DNA of 64,000 nt from Phytopseudomonas flavescens. Its GTDB lineage: Bacteria > Pseudomonadota > Gammaproteobacteria > Pseudomonadales > Pseudomonadaceae. Positions 9,333 to 18,014 of the stretch are shown one piece after another (position 1 is the first letter of the stretch; each line of letters opens with the position of its first letter). The stretch lies in the NCBI RefSeq assembly GCF_900100535.1, contig NZ_FNDG01000001.1, positions 196,698 through 260,697 on the forward strand, written 5' to 3'. The translations under genes were made by a program, and so were the position numbers. The notes beneath the pieces are model-generated. The model did no database searches, was not told the DNA's origin, and worked only from the letters and a program-made list of their open reading frames with translations.

Positions 9333-9923
9333 TCACGGCAGTTCCAGGCCCAACGTCAGCTGCAGTTGCTCTTTCCAATGCTCAACCTCTCGCACCAATG
9401 GCGGCTTCTGAAATTTCCAGAGCGCAAGGTCACGGCCGCTTTTGCTGGCCGCTTTCGTTCCATCGTCAAGACGCTTGCATGCTTGATCGAAACGCTGCTT
9501 CTCTGTCAGCTCGCCGCGAAGCAGGGCGTCAATGTGCAAATCGCTCCACACCGCAAAACGCACATCAAGCCAGCGCGCGAACGCTACGGCCAGTTTCGGG
9601 TGCAACCAGGTGCCACCGCCCCGCCCGCTCTTGGTGATCACCAGCCCTGTCGACTTCACCAGCTTCAAGTTCAGCGCTTTAGCTTCCTTGCCCCTGGAGT
9701 TCATTGCACGGAGATCATTTAAATCTGTCTCAGAGACACCTTTACCAAATAGGCCCTCTGCGAGAGCACTAACGTATTCAACGGTTTCCAAGGTCCGTAG
9801 CCATCCAGTTGGCTCCTTTCCGAAACGTTTTGCTGCCGACGAGGCATCAATCCAGCCATCGCTGCTGAACCGCACTGGATGACCTTCGTAGTGGATGGAT
9901 AGAACATTGTTCACTGCGCACAC
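9333..9923 (-). CDS. KilA-N domain DNA-binding protein
   Basis: A 196-residue protein with the KilA-N fold expected at about residues 10-115: SSDGWIDASSAAKRFG (the strand and helix seen in phage Ant/KilA-N proteins), then LRTLETVEYV, and TWLHPKLAVAFARWLDVRFAVW, the strongly conserved part. The C-terminal 60 residues are charged and may be an oligomerisation tail. KilA-N proteins of phages are DNA-binding regulators or antirepressors; the target cannot be told from sequence. It starts at ATG/GTG codons near 9923 with GGGGAGG upstream. It stands alone between a long gap and the polyvalent gene, with copies of the 16-bp element on both sides. Confidence 0.85.
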   Translation of the reverse strand: MCAVNNVLSIHYEGHPVRFSSDGWIDASSAAKRFGKEPTGWLRTLETVEYVSALAEGLFGKGVSETDLNDLRAMNSRGKEAKALNLKLVKSTGLVITKSGRGGGTWLHPKLAVAFARWLDVRFAVWSDLHIDALLRGELTEKQRFDQACKRLDDGTKAASKSGRDLALWKFQKPPLVREVEHWKEQLQLTLGLELP

Positions 9924-10199
9924 CTCCCCGCCCGAGAAGGGTAAGCAGGCAGAGGGCGTGGGCGGTGCGAACCATCCCCTTTTCGGTAGCGAGCCTAGCC
10001 TGCTTCGGCTCCCCGAAAGGAACCGACACCGGACGCTATGTCACTGGAAGACCAGCGCAAGCACCCGGTCAGGCGAGTTTCGAAGCGGTAGAATTCAGCG
10101 TCGAACCCTACAGGGGGTCAGATGCTGTTCGTCCATCCAGATAATATTATTTGGCCAATATGGTAGGCTTGCTAAGTCTTTCTCTTTCGGATCTCTGCC
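9924..10199. other. 276-bp intergenic gap with a possible leader ORF
   Basis: This gap separates the leftward KilA-N gene from the rightward moron pair. It contains one copy of the 16-bp element (10104-10119). On the minus strand a 60-codon reading frame from GTG at 10029 overlaps the KilA-N start in another frame; it lacks a good ribosome binding site and I do not call it a gene. An AT-rich patch at about 10140-10165 may hold the promoter of the rightward pair. Confidence 0.4.
10104..10119 (-). repeat. Dispersed 16-bp element, copy 2 (upstream of KilA-N gene)
   Basis: Exact consensus AACCCTACAGGGGGTC on the plus strand. It lies 181 bases upstream of the KilA-N start and 80 bases before the rightward moron pair. 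Confidence 0.8.
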
Positions 10200-10964
10200 A
10201 TGGCTGGCACACCGGCATCTGTTACCCATGAGCTCACGGAACGTGTCAACGAGATGTGGGGCGACCTGACGTCGGGTGGGCAGGAAATCAACGAGTTTGC
10301 TTGGAAACGGCTGTTTCGTGATATTCAGAAGCTTCAGACAGCTCTCGAGTGCAAGCCGGATGCACTGCTACTCGAAGCTGCAATGTGGGCCTTCAAGCTC
10401 GACGAAGAAGGGGTGCAACGTGCCCTCAATATTTACTCGGGCTGGTACGGGAAAACGGCGGCCTGGTACCGAGCTAGGGCTGGTTTTGCGCCAAGGCTCG
10501 GGCGTCCCCAAATGCTCGTCGATATGATTGATAACCAGTACCCAGTCGGTGATCCTCACGGCTTATTGACGCTGCTCAATTCTAGTGCCCAGATGGGTAT
10601 GTTTGTTACGGCACGCCGTGCAATATACGATCTGGACAAACTAAAAATTGATGATCTTCCTGGCAAAGCCTACATCAGATTTGAGCAGACGATGCAGGCC
10701 GCCAATTACATTACTGAAAATGATTTGAATGAGCGCGATTTTGCTGATCGCCTTCAGGTCGCCTCAGAGGTAATTAACAAGTACGCACCTGTATCAGTAT
10801 TTTCTTTAGAGACCGGTGATTTCGGAGTTCTGTTCGAGTACGTACTTGACTTCGATATTGATAAACTCATCGAAATAGATAACGAAATATCGGATACAAT
10901 TTGTGTACGCTTCGAAGACTCTCTTGCACAACATATAAGTATTGGTGTGACGCCTAAACGCTAG
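10200..10964 (+). CDS. Unknown protein, first gene of a two-gene HEPN-associated moron
   Basis: A 254-residue, mostly helical protein that I do not recognise. It has no signal peptide or membrane segment and no clear catalytic motif. The repeated helical pairs around residues 50-130 could be TPR-like, but this is only an impression. It is on the strand opposite to the surrounding late genes, more AT-rich than they are, and only 8 bases separate it from the HEPN-domain gene that follows. That suggests co-expression from the prophage. It might be an antitoxin, a sensor or a partner of the HEPN protein in host defence. The ATG at 10200 has no strong ribosome binding site. Confidence 0.7.
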   Translation: MAGTPASVTHELTERVNEMWGDLTSGGQEINEFAWKRLFRDIQKLQTALECKPDALLLEAAMWAFKLDEEGVQRALNIYSGWYGKTAAWYRARAGFAPRLGRPQMLVDMIDNQYPVGDPHGLLTLLNSSAQMGMFVTARRAIYDLDKLKIDDLPGKAYIRFEQTMQAANYITENDLNERDFADRLQVASEVINKYAPVSVFSLETGDFGVLFEYVLDFDIDKLIEIDNEISDTICVRFEDSLAQHISIGVTPKR

Positions 10965-10972
10965 GGATCTTT

Positions 10973-11344
10973 ATGGACGTAACCTACAGGGACTTTCTTG
11001 ATTTTGCGGAAACTCAACTAGCGTGTGAAACGCTAACGCAGTTTGAGCTACGTAACGCTACGAGCAGGGCTTACTACGCCTTGTATCACAAAGCATGTGA
11101 TCGTGCAGACGAACTGAACATCCCTCGCATGCCAGTTAGCGATGCTGGCTCCCATGCAGAGTTGGCACGGAGAATTGCTTCGCGCGGCTTGCCCGGACGG
11201 TCTATTTCTGACCAACTTGAGAAACTGAAGAAACAACGCACACTTTGCGACTACAATCTTCAAGGTCAAATGCAGAAGAGCAAGGCTTTATACAACATTG
11301 CGCAAGTACGTGACCTAATAGGAAAACTTGAGCGACTAAGCTAG
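10973..11344 (+). CDS. HEPN-domain protein, putative RNase toxin
   Basis: A 123-residue protein with the classic small HEPN arrangement. Residues about 25-42 read LRNATSRAYYALYHKAC and contain RAYYALYH, a match to the HEPN Rx(4-6)H catalytic motif with six residues between Arg and His. The rest is helical and ends with LIGKLERLS. HEPN proteins of this size are usually ribonucleases in toxin-antitoxin or abortive infection systems, often encoded next to a partner. The immediately upstream 254-residue gene is the natural partner, but it is not a recognisable MNT nucleotidyltransferase, so this is not a standard HEPN-MNT pair. RNase activity is inferred from the motif. Confidence 0.75.
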   Translation: MDVTYRDFLDFAETQLACETLTQFELRNATSRAYYALYHKACDRADELNIPRMPVSDAGSHAELARRIASRGLPGRSISDQLEKLKKQRTLCDYNLQGQMQKSKALYNIAQVRDLIGKLERLS

Positions 11345-11394
11345 ACCTCGACTCACTTCAACAATCTAATTAGACCTCTCATCTCTCAGTGCAT

Positions 11395-11754
11395 ATGATG
11401 AAGAATTTACTGATCGCTATCTTCTTACTTTCATCTCCTGCACTGACGTCAGCAGCCAACTACGCCACCTGCCTGCTCGACAAGCTGCCTGGCGTACAGA
11501 ACCAGGCAGCCACCACCGCGGCAGTGGTGATGTGCGAGGCCGACTTTCCGGGCGGCATGGCCAAGGTGCCGCAGGGCGATAGCCGCGGAGTGTTCGCCTC
11601 CTACCGCTCTGGCAGCGAGTGCACCCTGGAGAAGTCCAGGGACACCCGATTTGTCAGAGCCGTGCAGCTGATCAGTTCTGCGTGCCATCGGATCTATAAC
11701 GAACCGCATCCAAAGGCAGAACCCAATTTCTTCGATCAATTCGACGAGAAATAG
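11395..11754 (+). CDS. Small secreted protein with C-terminal NFFDQFD motif
   Basis: A 119-residue protein with an evident signal peptide: two Lys/Met-rich residues, a hydrophobic core (NLLIAIFLLSSPALTSA) and a probable cleavage after the SA pair. Four Cys in the mature part (ATCLL, VMCEA, SECTL, SACHR) could form two disulfides in the periplasm. The last residues contain NFFDQFDEK, very close to the NFFDEFD and NFFDSFD motifs at the start of the polyvalent protein. It is convergent with the ejection-protein gene, with 2 bases between the ends. A GTG at 11389 is an alternative start. Function unknown; secretion is well supported by sequence, the motif link is an observation. Confidence 0.7.
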   Translation: MMKNLLIAIFLLSSPALTSAANYATCLLDKLPGVQNQAATTAAVVMCEADFPGGMAKVPQGDSRGVFASYRSGSECTLEKSRDTRFVRAVQLISSACHRIYNEPHPKAEPNFFDQFDEK

Positions 11755-11756
11755 AA

Positions 11757-13829
11757 TCAGCTCTGCAGATAACGAGCCGCTGAGCCCGGCCCATATTTCT
11801 GATCGAATTCAGCGGCACGCTGCGGATTGCTCTTCAATGCCTGTACCGCCGCACTCGGCGGATTGGCCTGAGGAACAGACGAGGTGCCTCCCTGGATAGC
11901 CTGCAGCGCTGGCTGCAGCCATTCTTCGAACGACATCTCCCGCCGACTGTTCTCGGGTCCAGTCATTGGCCGCTCCTGCATTCCACTGAACGCCTTGTAG
12001 AGGTCGCCGATCAGCCGCTGTTGCTGGCTGCTCGCTTCTTGCTGGGCTTTCAACCGGGCGTCAGGGGTGACCGATAGCGCGTTGTAGGCATCGAGCGCCT
12101 GGTTGCGCTGCTGCTCGGTCAAGCTTGGGTCATTGATCTGCGAGCGGAGCTGGTCGAGGCGCTGGCGATCCTGCATGCCCAGGTCGCCCTCAGCGATCTG
12201 CTGCTGCATCCGCTGCTGGTTCAGCCCCTCGGTGCCCATCCGCTGCACTTCCGATTCACGACGCAGGGCACCATCCGCGCCGGCCTGCTGAGTCTGCTGT
12301 CGCGAGGCTTCCGTTTCAGCCTGCCGCGCATCGAGGCGAGCATTCTGCAAATCTGCCATGCTTGGCGATCTTGAGCTATCGCGCACCACCGTTATCCGGC
12401 CACCACCTTCACCAATCTCGCCACGCCGGCTTTCGGCAATCATCTCGCGGCGGATCTCGTTCGCCCGATCAAAACTCTGAATTGCTCGAGCAGCATCTCC
12501 AGGCTCACCAACCGAGAGTGTGCCGCCCTTCCGATCGCCGACCCGGCCCATACCACCAGAGGGCATGGTGCGCGCGCCGCTCAGGTCTGCTGGGTCATTG
12601 CTGAACTCCCAGTCACCGCCTGCGCCTTTGCGCATGGCGATATCGTTGCCGGCTTGGGTATATCCGTTACCCAGCGGCGACGGGGTGGCAGCCACGGCGG
12701 GCGCGCTGGCGGGCGACGCCGGCGGAAGAACCTGGCGCGTCATGCCCTGGATGCGACCAGGCGTCAGCGGCTGCCGGCCTGGGGCTGCAGGTGCAGTCGG
12801 CTGCTGGGCTTGCGTGGTGTGCGCGACGGGCGCTGCCGGAGTACTCGCCGCCGCTGGCACGCCAGCTGTGTTGCGGATCCCCTCCCGGGTGTCGTTGAAC
12901 AGTTTGACGTTGGCGTCGGCGAAGTCCGATGCGCCCTCGCCCACTTGCTTGGCCAGCTCGGTGGTACGCGGGTAGCCAGGGTGTGGCAGCGGCTCACCGC
13001 CGATCGCTCGACGCCCCAAGTTGGCGGCCGCGGTACCGGCCACATTGGCGAACTCGCGCGCCGCTGCAACTGGCACACCCAACGCGCCGCCGACCATGCG
13101 GCCAAGCCCGGCGCTGTCCTCTTTTTTCACCAGCCCGCCGTCGGCCAGTGCCTGGCGTTCTGTGTCTGGCGGAATCAACCCGCGCTCGATCGCGATCTCA
13201 CGCGAACGGCCTACAAGGCCAAGGCCTGGCTGTTTGGGCTTCTCTGGCAGAGGCCGCAACCCGAAACCACCGCCAACCTGGGCAGCGGGCTGAGCATTAG
13301 CCGGCGCCTTGTAGCCCGGCAGACCCAGGCGAGGCGCTTCGCGTTTAGGCGGCTTGGTCAGCCCAAAGCCCTTGCCACCACTCACCGCCCCACCATCGGC
13401 GAAGAACTGCCGCGGCCCGTCCTGGCCATCGCCGCTGCTTGGCGTGTGGGTGGCATTCTTCACCTGGTCGAGCACGGCCGTGCCCAGCGCATGCACCTGC
13501 TCTGGCGGCATCTCATACTCACCGTTGCTCAGCGCTACCGGCATTTCGGGCTGCTGGCGGAACTTGCCGGCTTTATAGTCCTGAAGCATCTGCAGGTTGA
13601 GGCCAAGCCCCGGGGAGTTCGCTTTCCGGTTGCGATGCTGCTCGAGCATCTCACGGCTGATGCCGAGGCCGCCGAGCTTCTGCTCGCCAATGGCAGCAGT
13701 TGAATCGGCCGGCATGATGTAACTGCCTGCGGGCACTTCAGTTTCGATGGAATCGGATGTGCCGGTACCTGGCCCTTTGACAAGGCCGCCGCTATTCAGG
13801 CGCTGGGGAAGTGGTCTGAGGCCATACAT
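11757..13829 (-). CDS. Putative internal virion/ejection protein
   Basis: A 690-residue, low-complexity protein rich in Gln, Ala, Gly and Pro. The N-terminal half has two copies of a YGLRPLP / FGLRPLP motif (residue 2 and about 210), repeated FADGG/LADGG turns, and a GPGTGTSDSI...VPAGSYIMPADS segment widely seen in phage virion proteins. The C-terminal half (about 450-640) is a Gln-rich coiled coil. It resembles proteins ejected into the cell by short-tailed phages. The start at 13829 (MYGLRPLP) was preferred to a longer frame whose extra residues cross the 16-bp element. It is the leftmost of a run of tail and ejection genes. Confidence 0.6.
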   Translation of the reverse strand: MYGLRPLPQRLNSGGLVKGPGTGTSDSIETEVPAGSYIMPADSTAAIGEQKLGGLGISREMLEQHRNRKANSPGLGLNLQMLQDYKAGKFRQQPEMPVALSNGEYEMPPEQVHALGTAVLDQVKNATHTPSSGDGQDGPRQFFADGGAVSGGKGFGLTKPPKREAPRLGLPGYKAPANAQPAAQVGGGFGLRPLPEKPKQPGLGLVGRSREIAIERGLIPPDTERQALADGGLVKKEDSAGLGRMVGGALGVPVAAAREFANVAGTAAANLGRRAIGGEPLPHPGYPRTTELAKQVGEGASDFADANVKLFNDTREGIRNTAGVPAAASTPAAPVAHTTQAQQPTAPAAPGRQPLTPGRIQGMTRQVLPPASPASAPAVAATPSPLGNGYTQAGNDIAMRKGAGGDWEFSNDPADLSGARTMPSGGMGRVGDRKGGTLSVGEPGDAARAIQSFDRANEIRREMIAESRRGEIGEGGGRITVVRDSSRSPSMADLQNARLDARQAETEASRQQTQQAGADGALRRESEVQRMGTEGLNQQRMQQQIAEGDLGMQDRQRLDQLRSQINDPSLTEQQRNQALDAYNALSVTPDARLKAQQEASSQQQRLIGDLYKAFSGMQERPMTGPENSRREMSFEEWLQPALQAIQGGTSSVPQANPPSAAVQALKSNPQRAAEFDQKYGPGSAARYLQS

Positions 13830-13885
13830 GGCTGAATCCTCTGGTGGAATGCTCGCATGCTGTCGCCCGCCCCCCGTGGTGATCA

Positions 13886-13901
13886 AACCCTACAGGGGGC
13901 C
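13886..13901 (-). repeat. Dispersed 16-bp element, copy 3 (upstream of ejection protein gene)
   Basis: Plus-strand AACCCTACAGGGGGCC, one mismatch to the consensus (T to C). It lies 57 bases upstream of the ejection protein start and 10 bases past the stop codon of the preceding gene. No clear hairpin is seen between the element and the start codon here. Confidence 0.75.
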
Positions 13902-13910
13902 AGCACGACT

Positions 13911-14858
13911 TCATGCCGTACCGCTGAAGATGTCGGCCTGCAGGCTCGACTGCGCGTTCGCTGCTGCGCCGGAGATATCGCCGATCGCTCGAGCAGCCTG
14001 CGCAAGGGAGCTGTTCTGCGATGCCCGTACCTCGCCCTCCTGCTGAGCTGCGCGACTGCGCTGTACACCAACCTCCAGGCGGCCCTGCGCCGCGCGCAGA
14101 CGCAACTCCTCGAACCCGAGCTCGACGTTGTAATACGAAGACAGCGCAGAGCTGAGCGAGGCGTAGGCCTGCGCCTTTGTCCTGGCCACCTCGACATCCC
14201 GGTTCATCAGCTCAATCCACCGGCCATAGAAGCTGGCGATCTCGCCCATGATGCCGCGCTTAAGTACGATGGCCTGCTCTTCCGCAAACTTGAGCAGATC
14301 CAGCTTGATCTCGGCATTACGCACGTTCTGCTGTCGGTTGATATCGGCGATAGCGTCACTGGCGCGCATCTCGCTCGCATTCAACGTTGCGATCAGCGCG
14401 CCAGGTGGCAGGTCGAATCCCCGCTCAGAGAACTCCGCGCGAATAGTCGCCTGTTCCGTACCAGCAGCCCGATACGCTCGATCGCGGCCCTCATGCCATA
14501 TCGAGTCGAAGTGCTCCTTACTGAGCCCCAGCGGCGATGCACCGGTGATGATGCCGGCCAGCCACTCCTCAGGCGTGGATTGCAGGCTGGCAGAGAGCTC
14601 CGGGAAGAACTTGCCCAGCCATTTATCCACCTCGGCATCGAGAAAACGTATAGACGCCGGCGCTGTGTTGCTGGGCAGTAGTTCGCCGAACGATGGTGGC
14701 GGCTGCAGATTCGGCTTGTTCGGCGTATAGGAGAACGAGATGTTGCTCGCGCCCGGCGTGTAGGTGCCAATGCGGTTTGCCAGGCTGACGGCCGTGTTAA
14801 GCGCGGATTCGGCGTGGCTCTGCAGGAAGTCGATCGACTTGTCGATATCGGATGCCAT
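13911..14858 (-). CDS. Helical virion-associated protein, probable ejection or tail protein
   Basis: A 315-residue protein, largely alpha-helical with long Ala/Gln/Glu-rich stretches at about 150-300 (for example VARTKAQAYASLSSALSSYYNVELG) that look like coiled coil. No signal peptide or enzyme motif. It lies between a tail protein and the large Gln-rich ejection protein in the same orientation, 7 bases after the previous gene. Helical proteins at this place in podovirus-like genomes are often internal virion proteins, but I cannot assign it to a named family. Confidence 0.55.
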   Translation of the reverse strand: MASDIDKSIDFLQSHAESALNTAVSLANRIGTYTPGASNISFSYTPNKPNLQPPPSFGELLPSNTAPASIRFLDAEVDKWLGKFFPELSASLQSTPEEWLAGIITGASPLGLSKEHFDSIWHEGRDRAYRAAGTEQATIRAEFSERGFDLPPGALIATLNASEMRASDAIADINRQQNVRNAEIKLDLLKFAEEQAIVLKRGIMGEIASFYGRWIELMNRDVEVARTKAQAYASLSSALSSYYNVELGFEELRLRAAQGRLEVGVQRSRAAQQEGEVRASQNSSLAQAARAIGDISGAAANAQSSLQADIFSGTA

Positions 14859-14865
14859 GGTTACC

Positions 14866-15909
14866 TCACGGGATTTCGACGGCGAGTTTCAAGCCAGTCC
14901 AGAACGCCGTCGCGGGGGTAACCTGCACGGTGCCCTCCCGGAAAAGCTCCGTAGACCAGTTGCTGTCGCCGTCGAGGGTGACTGGATAGTTGAATAGAGC
15001 GCGTGGCGCGCTGAAAAGAGCGCTGTACTGGCCAGCTGCGCTGGATGAAACCTCAATGCGCTGTACTGAGTACGTGATGGTCGGCCCGTCAAATTCCTGC
15101 AGCAGCGCTTCCATCACGGCCCGGCCATCCTTGATCGCGACAGTGGACTTACGCACGCCGCTTTGTGAGTCCAACCAGCTTTCGAAGTGGCCTTCAAAAA
15201 GGCCCGAGAATGCAACGATGTCTCCACACTTCACGAGTTCTCCGAACTCCATACACTGGCGAGCAATCTCCAGTGCGTAGTACATGCCCAGGGCATAGGC
15301 CACTGCACCACCGGTGACGTCTTCTTGGTAGGGCTCCAGGCTCAACTGCTTCGCTGGCATGGCACCTTCGCTCAGCGGCGTCGTGACATACAGGCGGACT
15401 ACCTCATACACGTCGGAGTCGAAGAACAGCGCGCGTTCATGGCCGTCCGCAAACCGCAGTGTTGTCTGGAAAATCGGGTTAAATCCCCAAAACGAGCAAC
15501 TTGTAACGGCCTCTGCCGGCTCACCACCTGAGGTGTCGATGCGTAGCGCGTTCTGCTCGCCCGATATCCCAACAAGCAGGCCAGACGCCCACACAAGTTC
15601 GTCGACAGTCGGATTGATGCCGGTACGGACGGTCCCTAGAACGGCTGCCGGCGTCGGCGCCTCGCCATAGTTGGCTGATACCGGGCAGCGGCTGTACCGC
15701 CCCACCACCACGGCGCCAACCTCAGGAGACCAGCCCTCGCGGCGCAGTACTGACCGACTGCCCTGATAGACGATGGGCCCCCAACCTACCGCAGGGATTG
15801 CCTTTCGATAGTTTCCAGAGTCAATAACCAAATCCAGGTCGGTGTTGTACCGTGCCCACTTGCAAATTTCGTCATCGCCGGACGGCTCGTAGACAAAGTC
15901 GATGATCAT
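14866..15909 (-). CDS. Virion structural protein, unknown family
   Basis: A 347-residue protein with mixed alpha/beta composition and no signal peptide, membrane segment or catalytic motif that I recognise. The start codon overlaps the stop of the upstream tail gene by 4 bases (ATGA), indicating translational coupling in the late operon. By position, between a 702-residue tail protein and the ejection genes, it is likely part of the tail or its tip. Repeated short beta-like stretches with Trp and Phe (FWGFNPIFQTTLRFADG) fit a structural role. Assignment rests on context only. Confidence 0.55.
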   Translation of the reverse strand: MIIDFVYEPSGDDEICKWARYNTDLDLVIDSGNYRKAIPAVGWGPIVYQGSRSVLRREGWSPEVGAVVVGRYSRCPVSANYGEAPTPAAVLGTVRTGINPTVDELVWASGLLVGISGEQNALRIDTSGGEPAEAVTSCSFWGFNPIFQTTLRFADGHERALFFDSDVYEVVRLYVTTPLSEGAMPAKQLSLEPYQEDVTGGAVAYALGMYYALEIARQCMEFGELVKCGDIVAFSGLFEGHFESWLDSQSGVRKSTVAIKDGRAVMEALLQEFDGPTITYSVQRIEVSSSAAGQYSALFSAPRALFNYPVTLDGDSNWSTELFREGTVQVTPATAFWTGLKLAVEIP

Positions 15910-18014
15910 GTGGAGATCCCCAGGCTCAAAGGCCTCTCAATGCTGTGCCAGCGCAGCTTGTTGCCGATGTAGAAGGCGCCTGCCTGCCCCCCCACATCGG
16001 TGATGTACTCGTCCCAGGCCTCACCGCCGTCGCGAGAGATGTACACCCGGCCGTTCGCGCCGACGTTATTAGTCACGTGATCCACCACCGTAGCCAGCAG
16101 CACCGCGCTGCGGCCGTTCATGGGTGCCTGCACCACACTGATGAGGCACTTGGTGTAAGCCCTCACCCGATCGGCAATGACTCCGAGCAGCTCGGTCTCA
16201 CCAGTAGCCAGGTCAATACGCATACAGTGGATGGGGTGAAGGGCCTGGCTGACTCGGTCCGTGCCGGTGGCGGGATACGGCCTGGCTATCGCAGCCGTCA
16301 CAGCGGTGCTATCACCCAGGGCCTGCAGTTCGCTGAATGGCTCGATGGTGGCAGAGCCTGCCGCGCGCCCTGGAAACGATCCGTTGCTGCTCAGCACATA
16401 CGGGTCGCCTGGCTGAAGATCCATGCTCGGAGCAAATAACGGTGCCGCCGCCACTGCCAGGGGCAGGCGCACAGGCGCAGCGCCATCGCTCGTGTACAGC
16501 ACAAACCGCCCACCAATGCCGCGGTTCTGGCTCGGCGTGCTCGCTGCTCGCCGGCGATACTCATGCTCCCAGACGAGGCACACGGCGGTGAATGACTCAC
16601 CCTGCGGGCCTTCTTGGCGCAAGTGGCAGGCCCCAACGATCCAGGGCTGGATGAAACTGGTGGGCGATGAGGTGGGGATCGGTGCACCACCATCCCCGTA
16701 ATCCCAGTCGGCCAGAAGCACACTGCTCTCGCCACCTACAACAGTGGTTACCAGCGCATAGGCAGGGCCGATCAGATCCTCGTCTGGCGAACTGTCATCA
16801 CGGGGGTTCTCGTCGCGCCGGGTGCGGTAAACGCTGAACACCACGAAGCCATCACCCGCTCGGGCTGGATGCGGTACCAGAAACTCCCCAAAGTTCGGCA
16901 GGTCCGGCTTGTCGTACGCGTCCCAGGTCGGCAGCAGCTCCGGCAACGGCCGCAGCTCAGCGATTGGGAGATCCGCAGGTACCACAATCTGCAGCGACTG
17001 CACCGCGGCACGTGCCGGCGGGTCCTCCGGATTGTAATCGGCCCGGTTGTATTGGCCGATCGCGACCATCAAACCCTGCTCGCCATTACGGTCGTAGTAG
17101 CGCGGCCGATAGGACGTGCCCGGCTCACTCGCGTACCAGGTGCCCTGGTGCTGCCGGAACACACGGGCTGCAACGCAGAACAGGTCTAAGCCGTCGGAGG
17201 CGCCCGTCTGCCCCACAGCGTGCGTGAAGCCAGGCTGAGTGAGGCCCGGGCCGGTGCGGCTCCGATAGGCATCAGCCGTGCTGTACTCGGTATGCTGCAC
17301 CTGCCTGCGCGGGTGCAGACGCCAGCTGGCCGACAGCATGCTCTCTGTCACCCAAAATCCGTTCTGGGCCAAATAGTCACGCGGGACGTCACCGATCACC
17401 GGGCCGGTATCGGTGAAGGCCATCCCCACAGCGGAGACTATCGGCACGATTGCCCCGCCGCCCACGGCTGCCGGCGTGGCTTCCGTAAAATAGGTACGAT
17501 CATCCAGAGGATTGAAATTCGAGGCAAAAGCCAGGGACAGGGTCGAACACTGCAGGTAAGCGCCCGACAGCATGCCGCGGTCTTGGAGAGTCGGCGCCAG
17601 GGTGATCAGCGAGAAATCGTATCCATCCGCCGGAGGCCCGCTGAACGGCAGCAGCATATATGCCGGCACACGACCATCGCCCATCTTTGCCTGATGCTGC
17701 TGCCCGCCCTCCTCGATCAACTCCTGCGGCGCGAACTCAACCCGCGCCCCAACGCCGACAGCCTGCTGGTTGTTACGTCCGATAGGTGTGCCAAGATCGT
17801 TCATACCGGCCAGGTAGATGAAGCCAGGCGGGTCCATTACTTGCGCGCTGTAGAGCCGCTTGAAGCGCTTGGCCTGCAGCAAAAATCCATCGACTACCTG
17901 GTACTGGGTTGCCGCGGTCCCAATGGTCGAAAGCTTCGTCGCCAGATTGCGCGCCAGCTTGGTCGCCCACGCACCAAGCGGCGACGCGCAGCGCACCGTA
18001 ACCCGCGGCCTCAT
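15906..18014 (-). CDS. Large tail protein, probable beta-rich
   Basis: A 702-residue protein rich in beta-forming residues, Gly, Pro and aromatic residues. Segments such as VLLATVVDHVTNNVG and RVYISRDGGEAWDEY recall blades of sialidase-like or BNR-type beta-propellers (the S-x-D-G-G-x-x-W pattern), which would fit host-surface binding. It overlaps both neighbours by 4 bases. It lies in the tail region upstream of the ejection genes. No enzyme activity can be claimed, as only one clear BNR-like box is seen. Confidence 0.6.
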   Translation of the reverse strand: MRPRVTVRCASPLGAWATKLARNLATKLSTIGTAATQYQVVDGFLLQAKRFKRLYSAQVMDPPGFIYLAGMNDLGTPIGRNNQQAVGVGARVEFAPQELIEEGGQQHQAKMGDGRVPAYMLLPFSGPPADGYDFSLITLAPTLQDRGMLSGAYLQCSTLSLAFASNFNPLDDRTYFTEATPAAVGGGAIVPIVSAVGMAFTDTGPVIGDVPRDYLAQNGFWVTESMLSASWRLHPRRQVQHTEYSTADAYRSRTGPGLTQPGFTHAVGQTGASDGLDLFCVAARVFRQHQGTWYASEPGTSYRPRYYDRNGEQGLMVAIGQYNRADYNPEDPPARAAVQSLQIVVPADLPIAELRPLPELLPTWDAYDKPDLPNFGEFLVPHPARAGDGFVVFSVYRTRRDENPRDDSSPDEDLIGPAYALVTTVVGGESSVLLADWDYGDGGAPIPTSSPTSFIQPWIVGACHLRQEGPQGESFTAVCLVWEHEYRRRAASTPSQNRGIGGRFVLYTSDGAAPVRLPLAVAAAPLFAPSMDLQPGDPYVLSSNGSFPGRAAGSATIEPFSELQALGDSTAVTAAIARPYPATGTDRVSQALHPIHCMRIDLATGETELLGVIADRVRAYTKCLISVVQAPMNGRSAVLLATVVDHVTNNVGANGRVYISRDGGEAWDEYITDVGGQAGAFYIGNKLRWHSIERPLSLGIST

